Positions 34,617 through 47,482 of a stretch of 64,000 nucleotides of DNA are shown one piece after another. Within the stretch, counting starts at the first letter, position 1. Each line of letters opens with the position of its first letter. A program made the position numbers and the translations under genes. The notes beneath the pieces were generated by a model, which made no database searches, was not told where the DNA came from, and saw nothing but the letters and a program-made list of their open reading frames with translations. Origin of the DNA: Orobanche coerulescens. Taxonomy: Eukaryota; Streptophyta; Magnoliopsida; Lamiales; Orobanchaceae. The stretch is from the NCBI GenBank assembly GCA_033398695.1, contig CM065802.1, forward strand, positions 207,409,096 through 207,473,095, read 5' to 3'.

Positions 34617-34790
34617 TTTTTGCTTAGTTTAGCGCCTTCTCCTTCCATTGTCAAATCGGAGACAGACTTGGTTGTTTCGTCAACAGCTTTCTCCATAACA
34701 ATCGCGACTCATCTCTGAAACGTACGAGAGGGAAAGAGAGAGGAGCAGAGAAGGCGCTTTTAGACGAGGAAGAGTTTGAGGGTTTTTTCT
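34617..34790 (-). pseudogene. Captured 5' UTR and first coding exon of an unidentified host gene
   Basis: The minus strand has a CT-rich leader (about 34700-34790, TCTCTGCTCCTCTCTCTTTC-like), an ATG at 34694-34696, then MEKAVDETTKSVSDLTMEGE and GAKLSK up to a GTAAGT donor at 34616. The leader looks like that of a housekeeping gene. The N-terminus faintly resembles plant cytosolic lysyl-tRNA synthetase, a guess only. It may supply a promoter for the downstream TOPLESS/eL6 fusion. Confidence 0.45.
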
Positions 34791-34903
34791 GAGAGATGCT
34801 AGGTTTTTAGTTTAAGCGGATCGGGTCTCCGGTTTTCCCCAACTTTCTTTTTTTTCTTTTATTCTCTTTTCGGTTTATTGTTTAACCGGATGCTACTTTT
34901 TTC

Positions 34904-35410
34904 TAGGAATGGGATGGGACTTTCGGTTATTGAGTAAAAAAAATTGTACCCATTATCCGAACCGAAATAAAATTTTCGGGTACGGTTCCTCATTTTTTTT
35001 GCATTATCCAAAAATACCCGAACCGAAATTATATCGGGTATTTTTATCGGTTCTTCGGTTATTTCCAACAGGTGAAAATATAGTATGTACTATATATATT
35101 TCCAAGAGTATTCGAAAATATGTAGAATATAGTATATACCCAAAAATATAAAATAACCGAAAACATATATAATAACCAAAAATATATAGAATAACCGGGT
35201 ATTTCGGTTATTTTTAACATGAATTTTATGTATATCGGTTTCTCGGGTATTTCGGAGTTCGGAAAATCAATAACCGTTATCCGAACTTGAGTTTGAAGTA
35301 GGATCCAATAACAAAAAAAAACACGATTTTTTTCCAATAACCGCCGAACCGAACCGTTTTTACCTTTTGGTTTGATTATTCCGGTTATTCGATCCTAAGT
35401 CCCAGCCCTA
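34904..35410. mobile_element. hAT-type miniature element (507 bp) in the CACTA
   Basis: Flanked by a perfect 8-bp duplication CTTTTTTC (34896-34903 and 35411-35418). Ends are TAGGAATGGGATGGGACTT and AAGTCCCAGCCCTA, inverse of each other apart from a gap. The interior is rich in CCGAACCG / CGGTTATT and TCGGGTATTT, as in common plant hAT MITEs starting TAGGG. No transposase. Confidence 0.88.
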
Positions 35411-38215
35411 CTTTTTTCTTTTCTTTAAAAGAGAAACTACCGTTAAATATAAATGCTCCAATAATAAGTGGATGATTCATCTTCACCAGTGTATGTGTGT
35501 TTTCACCGATGATTATTAATATTAATAATCAGTTTCAATTTTATGCATCGTATTCTATTTCCAGTCATTATTGTAACACCCCCAGATCCGACCGGGAATA
35601 TTACAGCGTCGTGGGCCCCGAGATGGAACCCACAAGGCTGAAGGAAATTTTCGCAAACATTTACAAACGCCCAAGAGGCTAACGACGGTATTATCTATTA
35701 AAAACATTCGAAGATTTATAAAACTCGTTTATCAAACCGTCGTAAAAACTCATTTGAAACCACAAGGCCCAAAATGCCAAAACTCAACAGTTTAAAAATA
35801 TACATTAAGCTATCGCTTACACGTACCGACAGAATAGATTTAGAAAATGATTGCCAAAGTAACCTAAGTTACCGGATACCAAAAAGGCCATTTAAAAATA
35901 CTCACGCAGCGGATAAAGACAAACAATTAAAATACTCTAGCAGCGGAATACAACAACTGATCAGAAACTCAAAACACAAATACATGCCCTTGCCAGTATC
36001 CTCCGGGAAGTTCATCTCTCCACGACTGCTACAAGCTTGATAATCCAAGAACCTAAAAAGAAAGCCCACGACGAGGTCAGCCATAATATCCAACAATGAT
36101 AACCATCACATCTCGTCAATAATTACATATCAATGGAAATACTAAGTAAGAATACGACCAATGTAATCTTACCGTCGTAATTTTACGAGAATCCACGATT
36201 CGTATCCTTAACAACACATTAAAATAATACCGAAATATCTGTACGGTATCTCAACAATACTCAAGGTTCTCAAAACATTATCATAACTCGCGATACGGAA
36301 ATTATACCAACTCTGGCCAATTCAATCCATCGGATAACATCGACAATTCCAATACGAGAATCGATTGTCCATCAAAGACAAGTACCAAGGAAATACGGAA
36401 CATACCTCAAGATACGAAATACCATGACAATCACGTCAGTCTAATCCGAGATCAGATCAACATAACATACGGACATGGTCCTAACACAAGACCTACAAAT
36501 GCATACTCATATGACAACGTCAATATGATCACAACAATAACGACAATGTATACTTATGGAAAACCAATAATATACATATGCACAACAACAATACATGGCA
36601 ATCCGATGATCCAACATTCACTGCCTAGATCCCCCGATGATCCCGTCAGACCAACCCGAGGTGGAAAACCCGTCTGTTGATCCAGCGCACGCTAGCATAG
36701 ATCCCCCGATGATCCCGTTGGACCAACCCGAGGTGGACATACAACAACAATACACAAATGCATATAACAATGATACACAATTCATGACAACAATGATACA
36801 CGCATGTATCACAACATGATCGACACGAAATGACAAAAATGATTAGAGTACTTGCCCCGAGTCCTTCGAGAGCAATCTCGATGTCCAGACCATCACGAAC
36901 CATTATTCTGAATATTCGACGATCCGAAATGTCATGGATGGTAAATAATTCACGCCTTTGTCTATACCATGATGTATCCTCGATACCAAGTATGCCAACA
37001 AGAATGTAAATCATATACATTATGATTTAACTCCCAAAACTCAAATACAACCTATAATCTCAACTCTCCTGTGATTACGATTTATAGACATTGTTATACG
37101 AATTATAAACGAATGAAACTGAAACTATTCATTAAATATTATAAACTGAGCAAGTAATAACTTGCCTCGATACCGATGAAGCTGTTACCAATTCCATTGC
37201 GGTCATCTACAAGTCCCTCGGTCCCGACCAAAGCAATTCACGAACATACTCGAGCTCGACCGCAACACACGGTTGTAATCACCGATCAATATTCTCAACC
37301 TATTATAGTAATCAATTGACAACAAGTTGGATAACAATCAACAATCGATAAAACCAAATCACAAACCCAACGGCTTGACAATATCTCGATTAAACTCTAG
37401 TCGGATCAATCCAACTCAAACCAGCACGAATTCATAACCACAACACGAAATTACTGCACTTTCTGCCTTCTTAGCGTACGTTAATCACTTAACGTAGCAT
37501 GCGTTAAGTTGCTCCCATTAGCGCGCGTTAGGCAGTAAGCTTAGCGTGCGCTAATGCTGTACAGTTGCATGTATTTCGGATACCGATCAACATATGACGA
37601 TTATCAAGAACACTAAGTGATCCAAAACCATGTTCATAGCTATCAAACAACGAAATCCAATATCCTTTAACATATAGGTAATCATCCGACTCTTAATTCA
37701 AGTCATATATTCATATTTCATCTTCCATAATATCATCAACCTAAACACCAAGAATTCATAATCATGCCATGTTCACCATCATATGAAGAAACCAACAACA
37801 ACAACAACATCAAAGATCTGAATTGAAGGAAGAAATTAGCCAACATATCTCTTTGAAGATAAACAACACATTCGAAACCATCCAATTCATATCAATATCT
37901 TCATATCAACCATAACATCATCATAATCCGGTAATCCAACTCATAATCATACTTATCAACTTGTTTATATGATAATCATCAGCTCAAGAACATCATATAC
38001 AATCCAAAATGAAATCTCAAAGTGAAGAGTAATTACCTTTTTGAAGGAATGGATTGAATCCCAAGGTTGAATCCGTTTTCAATCACTTCCAAGCTTCAAA
38101 TGTTGTTAGGAATGATCAACTCAAGTGTTTGGAACCTCAACTTCTCTCTAAGACCTCTCTCTATCGGTTCACATGAAGAAATGGATGGAAATAACGAATA
38201 ATGGCCAACTGCACT

Positions 38216-38225
38216 TATATATATA
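38216..38225 (-). promoter_or_regulatory. LARD2 LTR TATA box
   Basis: AGTATATATATAAGTG on the minus strand, adjoining the palindrome array; the partner LTR has it near 44056-44064. Confidence 0.65.
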
Positions 38226-38235
38226 CTGTACATTA

Positions 38236-38740
38236 CTAACGTACGCTAACATCTTCAGTTAATGTACGTTACACACTTAGCGTGCGCTAACTGTCTTTGT
38301 TAGCGTGCGCTATCGAAGTCCAGAGGCAACTGTCTTACTGCATGAAGTGATTTACGTACGCAATGCCCATGCAATAGCGTACGTAAATGCCTCTATTTAG
38401 CGTACGCAAGTGTCCTACCTTAGCGTGCGCTACTCATAGTTGACTCGTTTGTCTGTATGCTTCCGAAGACAGGTCCACACGCCAAAAGTACTGACGAGGA
38501 TAAGATTCCTTTTTGTCCGATATACAGTTAGCGTGCGCTAATCAACATGCATTAGCGTGCGCTATCACTACATTACAACATCCGTTGACTTATCAGAACG
38601 TGCGTCGAAAGTGGCCTGGTCCACACGCAGATTCCTTCCGATCTGACTGCAATAGCGTGCGTTATCTTATATCCATAGCGTGCGCTAAACCTGCACGATA
38701 GCGTGCGCTACTCATGATTATTAGCGTGCGCTAATAATGT
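38236..38740 (-). repeat. LARD2 promoter palindrome array (TTAGCGTGCGCTAA), 14 units
   Basis: By eye, eight units at 38236-38430 and six at 38525-38740, in addition to four downstream at 37471-37555. Forms include TTAGCGTGCGCTAA, ATAGCGTACGTAAA and TAACGTACGCTAA. Spacers differ in sequence and length, so it is not a simple tandem repeat. The partner LTR has the same set at 44076-44575. Confidence 0.9.
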
Positions 38741-38978
38741 TACACTTGGCCATTTTCAGCTATTCTTGTCCAACGTCTCAACATACAGAATACGAACATA
38801 CGGCATACTGAATACATATACTTCTTACATCCAATTGTCGACCAAGTACGACAATTATACCAATACAGATGTCTCGGTCCTTTAATTATTTTACCCATAC
38901 TGTACAGATTCCACGCTGTACAACATTACTCGGATAAAATAACATTAAACAATAGTAATAGAAATTCCGGATATTACA

Positions 38979-41413
38979 TACTACACCACTTAAAATAAGT
39001 TTCGTCCTCGAAACTTGCAATCCTTCATAAAAACAAACAAACATACCGTTCAACCAAAATATCCCAAAACCATCACGACAACGATCAATCATCATCATTA
39101 CCGAATAACCAAAGTAGCATACTTACATATGTGCCAAGTCGACGATCTCCTGAGATACTAGCAAGTGACTTCACTGTAAAGCCTCAACGCGCTTACAATA
39201 ACAATTCCATAAGTCCCAACCAAATATATCATCTTCGGATGAAACAATCTGCCCGAATCAAATCCTGTCTGCCTGATTACATAATCAAGTCCCAATTCCG
39301 ATAAGACGAATAATACACAATACAACTGTGAAACAACTGCCCAAAACAACGACATAAATTCCAAAACATCGACACAAAATCTGAACGCTCATATGATCAC
39401 CAACAATGTTCAACCAATAAATTAGCCGAGAATATCATCGACATGATAAACTCCGATACGACCAATCCAAAGGTCAAAACATAATCGAGAATATCATCAA
39501 TATGATAAACTCCAATATAACCAACGAACGATCAACGATAATCGAGAATACCTTCACACAAGGAGCCCCAACACGGTCAACACAGAATCGTAGAAACCGA
39601 TATACGAAAGAACAAAATTCTCAAAACATTAAACAAATCACATACAGTGAATCTCAACGAAACACAACCGACTGGTGAACATTCCCCTCGGCATACGAAA
39701 AACCAATCGCAAATCGATGAACATACCAATCATAAGTGGAGTGGGAACGACCACTCGATATCCAAAACAATCAGTATGGGGTCACCATCCCCAAATCTAC
39801 ACTTACAAAGAAATCATTCAGAAATCGCTATAGTACAAATCGCGCTACTACCATACCAATGGAATTACATAGCACATATGCCCCGATTTCGCAAAATCCA
39901 AAGTTCCAAAATTACATCCTGTGCAAGAATATACAACACGCAGCATATTGCTCTTATCCGGTCAATCAACCGATCATCTCTGGATAACCAAACTATCATA
40001 CTAGAGTTTGGATCCCTTTCCATAGTTCCATACTGATGTCTCATCCAGTTTGTGAGTTACACTCATAACTTCATCATGATATGTATTATGCACTAAATGC
40101 ATATGTATATCGATTATATTTTCAAGACCAGTTCGAAATCATATAGCCTTGTCAAAAGACAAATTTTCGAAAATTCTTCAAAAATTTCAAAATTCAAAAC
40201 ATAAATTTTCGAAAAATTACATTGGCTCGTTAGTGCCAAGTATTCGATAATAGTGTCCTTCGAATCCACACGATTTCGAAGTTTAAAATGAAAACTATGC
40301 AAATGATTGACCACCTCCATACTCTTGTATACCAGTTCGGTTCATCACCAATATCCACTGATATTCCATCGGAAAACTACACGATAGAGTTCCAAAATCT
40401 CAATATATAAACTCCGACCAAAAACTCCTTTTCCACCTATGACTCGCAACGTCAACCATTAATCCATCCTGGATCACCTCAAATATGCTATGACAATGCA
40501 TTGAAACAAATCAACACAGCGAAAGACTTCCCGAGAGGTTTCATTTGAACAAGTAAACTAAAACCGCGAAGGGCAGAAACGAAATAGATAAGGATTGATA
40601 AAGTGTTTTACAATTCTCGGGAGTTTTAAGAAAACAGAAAGGCCTTTTGAAACATTAGGGTCTCAGCCCGTATCTCGTTCCGCATTACAAGAAGTTTAAA
40701 AAGTAGAAAACCCTTTTTCGGACCCCAAGTCCTGAGTTATAAAACAATTTCAAAAATCTATTGGGTCTCGGCCCAAAAATCATTTATGTTTGAAAAGTAC
40801 CATTTTCAAATGCTCAAAAACAGTTCATATATCATAAAATGAATTAACATGACTACATGTTCTCCTGAACAATCCACAACATTTCTCCCAAATGCACAAT
40901 TCCGTTCCGAAATCTAACCGATATATTGATTTCCAAAATCATAACTTCTCAAGATCATCAATCCTGTCCCAATCCTGTCATCTCATACTGTGAAGCATAA
41001 TATCCTTCTGAATCTCAAAATGTATCAACTTAGAACGGCAATAAATCTCAATGAAATTCAAAAATCCAAATACTTATAGATCGTGAAGCCGATGATTCCC
41101 CGTGATACTGGCACATGTCTAGACTAAAAAAAATACTCGACACAGGTACATTCAAAACACACGTTTTGCAAACTCAGTTCAACTCGAGAACACAGCACAT
41201 CTCTTTCCAGAGAATCACGTTAACACCGTTGAAAAAAATTTACAACAATCCCAGTACCACACTGATAAATCACATAACCCATAAGCCCGAGTGAACAACA
41301 AAAACTCACGGCTCTAGTATTAGTCAATCGATAACTCGAATGACGCGACCAAAACATGACCCAACTCGACCCGACTGCCTAGGTTTTCACAACTAAGCTC
41401 TGATACCATATTC
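38979..41413 (-). other. LARD2 internal region, no coding capacity seen
   Basis: The minus strand runs from the PBS (41397-41408) to a purine-rich AAGTGGTGTAGTA at 38979-38990, with a CGAGGACGAAACTTATTTT block just upstream as in the chromovirus-type elements here. No RT, integrase or capsid motif was found in six frames; the longest ORF (39647-40036, plus) has no motif. A stretch at 40560-40800 is rich in AAAAC and GGGTCTCGGCCC-type sequence. Confidence 0.7.
41397..41408 (-). other. LARD2 primer binding site
   Basis: TGGTATCAGAGC on the minus strand, five bases inside the LTR. Confidence 0.9.
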
Positions 41414-44400
41414 TGTAACACCCCCAGATCGGACCGGGAATATTACAGCGCCGTGGGCCCCGAGATGGAACCCACAAGGCTGAAGGAAATTTTCGCAAAC
41501 CTTTACAAATGCCCAAGAGGCTAACGACGGTATTATCTATTAAAAACATTCGAAGATTTATAAAACTCGTTTATCAAACCGTCGTAAAAACTCATTTGAA
41601 ACCACAAGGACCAAAATGCCAAAACTCAACAGTTTAAAAGCATACGTTAAGCTATCGCTTACACGTACCGACAGAATAGATTTAGAAAATGATTGCCAAA
41701 GTAACCTAAGTTACCGGATACCAAAAAGGCCATTTAAAAATACTCACGCAGCGGATAAAGACAAACAATTAAAATACTCTAGCAGCGGAATACAACAACT
41801 GATCAGAAACTCAAAACACAAATACATGCCCTTGCCAGTATCCTCCGGGAAGTTCATCTCTCCACGACCGCTACAAGCTTGATAATCCAAGAACCTAAAA
41901 AGAAAGCCCACGACGAGGTCAGCCATAATATCCAACAATGATAACCATCACATCTCGACAATAATTACATATCAATGGAAATACTAAGTAAGAATACGAC
42001 CAATGTAATCTTACCGTCGTAACTTTACGAGAATCCACGATTCGTATCCTTAACAACACATTAAAATAATACCGAAATATTTGTACGGTATCTCAACAAT
42101 ACTCAAAGTTCTCAAAACATTATCATAACTCGCGATACGGAAATTATACCAACTCTGGCCAATTCAATCCATCGAATAACATCGACAATTCAAATACGAT
42201 AACTGATTGTCCATCATAGACAAGTACCAAGGAAATATGGAACATACCTCAAGATACGAAATACCATGACAATCACGTCAGTCTAATCCGAGATCAGATC
42301 AACATAACATACGGACATGGTCCTAACACAAGACCTACAAATGCATACTCATATGACAACGTCAATATGATCACAACAATAACGACAATGTATACTTATG
42401 GCAAACCCATAATATACATATGCACAACAACAATACATGGCAATCCGATGATCCAGCGTTCACTGCCTAGATCCCCCGATGATCCTGTCAGACCAACCCG
42501 AGGTGGAAAACCCGTCCGTTGATCCAGCTCACGCTAGCATAGATCCCCCGATGATCCCGTCGGACCAACCCGAGGTGCACATACAACAACAATGCACAAA
42601 TGCATATAACAATGATACACAATGCATGACAACAACGATACACGCATGTATCACAACATGATCGACACGAAATGACAAAAATGATTAGAGTACTTGCCCC
42701 GAGTCTTTCGAGAGCAATCTCGATGTCCAGACCATCACGAACCATTATTCTGAATATTCGACGATCCGAAATCTCACAGATGGTAAATAATTCACGCCTT
42801 TGTCTATACCATGACGTATCCTCGATACCAAGTATGCCAACAAGAATGTAAATCATATACATTATAATTTAATTCCAAAAACTCAAATACAGCCTATAAT
42901 CTCAACTCTCCTGTGATTACGATTTATAAACATTGCTATACGAATTATAAACGAATGAAACTGAAACCATTCATTAAATATTATAAACTGAGCAAGTAAT
43001 AACTTGCCTCGATACCGATGAAGCTGTTACCAATTCCATTGCCGTCATCTACAAGTCCCTCGATCCTGACCAAAGCAATTCACGAACATACTCGAGCTCG
43101 ACCGTAACACACGGTTGTAATCACCGATCAATATTCTCAACCTATTACAGTAATCGATAGACAACAAGTTGGATAACAATCAACAATCGATAAAACCAAA
43201 TCACAAACCCAACGGCTTGATAATATCTCGATTAAACACTAGTCGGATCAATCCAACTCAAACCAGCACAAATTCATAACCACAACACGAAAACACTGCA
43301 CTTTCTGCCTTCTTAGCGTACGTTAATCACTTAACGTAGCATGCGCTAAGTTGCTCCCGTTAGCGCGCGTTAGGCAGTAAGCTTAGCGTGCGCTAATGCT
43401 GTACAGTTGCATGTATTTCGGATACCGATCAACATATGACGATTATCAAGAACACTAAGTGATCCAAAACCATGTTCATAGCTATCAAACAACGAAATCC
43501 AATATCCTTTAACATATAGGTAATCATCCGACTCTTAATTCAAGTCATATATTCATATTTCATCTTCCTTAATATCAACAACCTAAACACCAAGAACTCA
43601 TAATCATGCCATGTTCACCATCATATGAAGAAACCAACAACAACAACATCAAAGATCCGAATTGAAGGAAGACATTAGCCAACATATCTCTTTGAAGATA
43701 AACAACACATTCGAAACCATCCAATTCATATCAATATCTTCATATCAACCATAACATCATCATAATCCGGTAATCCAACTCATAATCATACTTATCAACT
43801 TGTTTATATGATAATCATCAGCTCAAGAACTTCATATACAATCCAAAATGAAATCTCAAAGTGAAGAGTAATTACCTTTTTGAAAGAATGGATTGAATCC
43901 CAAGGTTGAATCCGTTTTCAATCACTTCCAAGCTTCAAATGTTGTTAGGAATGATCAACTCAAGTGTTTGGAACCTCAACTTCTCTCTAAGACCTCTCTC
44001 TATCGGTTCACATGAAGAAATGGATGGAAATAACGAATAATGGCCAACTGCACTTATATATATACTGTACATTACTAACGTACGCTAACATCTTCAGTTA
44101 ACATACGTTACACACTTAGCGTGCGCTAACTGTCTTTGTTAGCGTGCGCTATCGAAGTCCAGAGGCAACTGTCTTACTGCATGAAGTGATTTACGTACGC
44201 AATGCCCATGCAATAGCGTACGTAAATGCCTCTATTTAGCGTACGCAAGTGTCATACCTTAGCGTGCGCTACTCATAGTTGACTCGTTTGTCTGTATGCT
44301 TCCGAAGACAGGTCCACACGCCGAAAGTGCGGACGAGGATAAGATTCCTTTTTGTCCGATATACAGTTAGCGTGCGCTAATCAACATGCATTAGCGTGCG

Positions 44401-44817
44401 CTATCACTACATTAAAACATCTGTTGACTTATCAGAACGTGCGTCGAAAGTGGCCTGGTCCACACGCAGATTCCTTCCGATCTGACTGCATTAGCGTGCG
44501 TTATCTTATATCCGTAGCGTGCGCTAAACCTGCACGATAGCGTGCGCTACTCATGATTATTAGCGTGCACTAATAATGTTACACTTAGCCATTTTCAGCT
44601 ATTCTTGTCCAACGTCTCAACATACAGAATACGAACATACGGCATACTGAATACATATACTTCTTACATCCAATTGTCGACCAAGTACGACAATTATACC
44701 AATACAGATGTCTCGGTCCTTTAATTATTTTACCCATACTGTACAGATTCCACGTTGTACAACATAACTCGGATAAAATAATATTAAACAATAGTAATAG
44801 AAATTCCGGATATTACA
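41414..44817 (-). repeat. LARD2 5' LTR (3404 bp)
   Basis: Collinear with 35572-38978, with few differences. Palindromes at 43313-43400 and 44076-44575. Confidence 0.94.
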
Positions 44818-44822
44818 ATTAT

Positions 44823-45165
44823 ATCATAATATTTTATAATGATTATAATTATTATTATTATATGTAGATATTCATGTTGAGGAAAATATTATGGATAGAA
44901 TAATTATTTAATTATTTTCCATGAGATTTTATATTATTGTGATATGTGTGATTTCCACTATTATTGTATATTAATAGTCTAAGGCAGCACAGGCATAGTG
45001 TTGCAGTTTGTAACACCTATTTATAGCTACAGCAACACATATTTATGTCTACAGTAACACCAAGGTTATAAGGTTGCGATAGGACAAGAATTTCATAGCT
45101 ACTGCAATATCTGAGAAGGCAACACCATGCCCATGATGTGGCGATAGGCCATCTATGGCATAGTG
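44823..45165. repeat. CACTA right subterminal region and TIR
   Basis: AT-rich start, then GTAACACC, GCAACACA and GGTTGCGATAGG motifs, ending GGCCATCTATGGCATAGTG. Only about 340 bp lie between LARD2 and the CACTA end. Confidence 0.8.
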
Positions 45166-47113
45166 ACCCCCAAGACGTTCAGGGCATATTACAGCGTCGT
45201 AGACCCCATACTTTGGAATCCACCAGGCTAACGTACCAAACCGACATTTGACAAAAGACAAATATCATCAACATACACACGATTCCATAATTCAAGACAT
45301 TCAAAACAAAAGACTGAACTCAACAATACCATTCAATATCAAATCTTCCCCAAAACGGGTACACAACGATAATAAATTCAAGAATGAAGTGCTCGAGTAC
45401 TTAAGAAAATGAAATAATAAATAAATTTAAAAAGACATGACACAAAACGGACGACTACTGAACAGAATCACTCTTGCCCATCATCCTCGTATGGCCCCGC
45501 ATGCTCGTTCGCCTCCATGACCTGTGCCTGAAATACAAAAGTATTTCCCCTATTTAAGGGGTTAGCGACAACTGCTAGTGCAAGTACAATCCATTTGAAC
45601 AACCATTCTAATCAGATGAAATATGCACCAAAAATCATTTTAGAAAACATTTACATTCTGGAATGTTACGGTGCACAAGCACAAAACACATTTCTCCGAC
45701 AAAACATTTCAAAGGTCAACCGTTGGTACGAGACTCACGGCCACCGTACCCCGTAGAGGCCACGTCGGACCATCCCTGGGTGGTTAACCCCAATTTGTGA
45801 TACGCACACACACGGAAATACGTATCCCCAGTGGCCCCGTCAGACCATCCCTAGGTGAACATATACATATACATCCACAACATACACAGGAAGCCATAAT
45901 CCAAATACTAGAATATGCAAACAAATGTAAAGTACTTGCGTTTGAGACATCTTCGACGAAACGGGAACGAACAACGACTATGGTTGACCGGGATGGAACA
46001 CGACCGTTCTTAAACAAAGGATTAACACAACTCAGTCCTATACGATAACAATAATCGAATGGAATACGCCCACAACCCCGATTACAAGCTATGACAACAT
46101 ACGTACAATGGATATGGGCTAGGGTTTTCACAAAACCTCCCCGAATCAACAATCTACGGATTAAACACAATGGAACAGGATTGGGAATCACCCAATAACA
46201 ATAATCGATAAGGAATATTACAACATAGCTGAACAATTCGAGTTTAAACAAGCAAAACCCAAAAAAACCCCCAAAGTTGACAAAGTTAGGGTTCTAAGCC
46301 ATTTACCTCAGATTCGGATGGTGTAGGGTGATTTCGTTGATGATAATATGTTACCAAAACACTACGGTGATGGGAAATGAATAACACAAGGATTCAAAGG
46401 GGTGGAAATCACTCCTGGAGGTTTTCTGGTGTCGCCCGATGAAGAAAACGAAAGGAGATGATGGAAATGAGGTTTCTGACCTCTGCCCGCTGTTTTAAAA
46501 CAGCGGGCTGTTACGGCCGTAACAAGAGGTGACTTACGGCCGTAACATGGCCAAGCTTACGTCCGTAATGAATGGGGTGTTACGGCCATAACACCCTACT
46601 GGACAGCAGTCTGAGAAGCTGCTGTCAAACCGTCCCGAATGACCCTGAAAACCCGGACCTGCTAACGAACCAAATATATGGTTACGAAGTATTCTCAATG
46701 ATGAATCTAAGTGCTAAAAGTAAATACAATTCCGACTTCCCGAAGGTTCGTAATTCGACGATGGAAGTAATTTTTCTTAAGTTTAAGGAAATTACAAAAC
46801 GGCCCAAACGTTTTAAAATCACGATACGACGTCGGATTAAACCGAAACTCACATCTCGTAAAACTCAACCATACGAACTCATGTAAACAAAGAAACAACA
46901 AAAACGAACGAGTTTTACGATAATCGAACGTACATACGACAAGATCATAACATAAGGCAAAATCACGTAAAAACACATTCGAAACTCCACTAAATGGAAA
47001 AACACCAAGAACAAAATAGATTCAAAATGTCGAAACGGTTACAAGCGAGTCGATAAAAATAGACATACACCAAAAATGAAAACTGCTAAAAATGGAAAAG
47101 TACGGATATTACA
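45166..47113 (-). repeat. TEK1 5' LTR, main part
   Basis: 45166-45168 is the CACTA target duplication; 45169-47113 matches 4917-6852. Palindromes at 46511-46595 are better kept than in the 3' LTR: GTTACGGCCGTAAC, CTTACGGCCGTAAC and variants. A GCTGTTTTAAAACAGC inverted repeat at 46489-46504 sits where a TATA box would be expected. Confidence 0.9.
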
Positions 47114-47480
47114 GACACGACGCCGGAAACAGTCCAGTTTGCGCCGTGTCTTTGGCCGTGTCGTACAGCGAATTCCTCAAAAAAAATGACACGACGCTGG
47201 AAATGGTCCAGTTTGCGTCGTGTCTTGCCCCGTGTTGTACAGCATTTTTTTACCAAAAAAATGACATGGTGCTGAAAACAGTCCATACTGTGCCGTGTCT
47301 TCGGTCGTGTCGTACAGCGAATTCCTCAAAAAAAAAACTACATGGCGTTGGAAACGGTCCAGTTTGCGCCGTGTCTTGCGTCGTGTTGTACAGCGTTTTT
47401 TTACAAAAAAATTACATGGCGCTGAAAACGGTCCATATTGCGACGTGTCTTCGGCCGCGTGGTACAATATTTTTTTTATT
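47114..47480 (-). repeat. ATH1 tandem array, right part
   Basis: About five units of 60-75 bp, each with GCTGGAAACGGTCCAGTTTG-like and GCCGTGTCTTGCxxCGTGT sequence and a T-rich end (CATTTTTTT). Overlapping ORFs on both strands are produced by the repeat. It lies between integrase and the env-position ORF of ATH1, and continues at 4826-4907. Confidence 0.88.
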
Positions 47481-47482
47481 TT

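Larger units (their letters stand above)
35572..38978 (-). repeat. LARD2 3' LTR (3407 bp)
   Basis: Contains two GATGATCCCGTCAGACCAAC-type repeats at 36605-36735, a small palindrome group (37471-37555), a TATA box (38216-38225) and the large palindrome array (38236-38740). No gene; the 124- and 88-codon ORFs recur in both LTRs and have no motif. Confidence 0.94.
35572..44817 (-). mobile_element. LARD2: coding-free gypsy-type LTR retrotransposon inside the CACTA
   Basis: LTRs 35572-38978 and 41414-44817 (about 3.4 kb each) start TGTAACACCCCCAGATC and end CCGGATATTACA. ATTAT duplications lie at 35567-35571 and 44818-44822. PBS and purine tract fix the minus orientation. The 2.4-kb interior has no gag or pol. 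The near-identical LTRs mark it as one of the younger insertions. Confidence 0.94.
30600..45165. mobile_element. CACTA-superfamily DNA transposon carrying host gene fragments (Pack-CACTA)
   Basis: Terminal inverted repeats CACTACGCCATAGATGACC (30600-30618) and its inverse at 45147-45165 match at 17 of 19 positions; a 3-bp duplication ACC flanks the element, as CACTA transposases make. Subterminal regions are rich in GCAACA / TAACACC and inverse repeats. Without LARD2 and the hAT insert it is about 4.8 kb. No recognisable transposase core is present, so it is non-autonomous. It holds exons of at least two host genes (32638-33433). Confidence 0.93.
4908..47113 (-). mobile_element. TEK1: Ty3/gypsy chromovirus (Tekay-like), interrupted by three insertions
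   Basis: LTRs start TGTAACACCCCCAAGACG and end GGATATTACA (plus-strand view) and are flanked by a perfect GACAC duplication (4903-4907, 47114-47118). The minus strand gives gag, protease, RT, RNase H, integrase and chromodomain in the usual gypsy order. LARD1 (7740-16871), TEK2 (20320-30021) and a CACTA transposon (30600-45165) interrupt it; removing them leaves about 8.8 kb, a normal chromovirus size. All ORFs carry stops or frameshifts, so it is dead. The Tekay/Del assignment rests on the chromodomain wording VKVQWSRHGVEEATWE and is likely but not proven. Confidence 0.92.

Noticed and set aside
38236..38740. CRISPR-like array of short repeats with unlike spacers
   Set aside because: Repeats are 12-14-bp palindromes in a plant LTR with variable spacing, no cas genes; the resemblance is superficial.
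36618..42862. Recurrent 60-124-codon ORFs in both LARD2 LTRs
   Set aside because: Same LTR sequence twice, no motif, no start context; chance ORFs.
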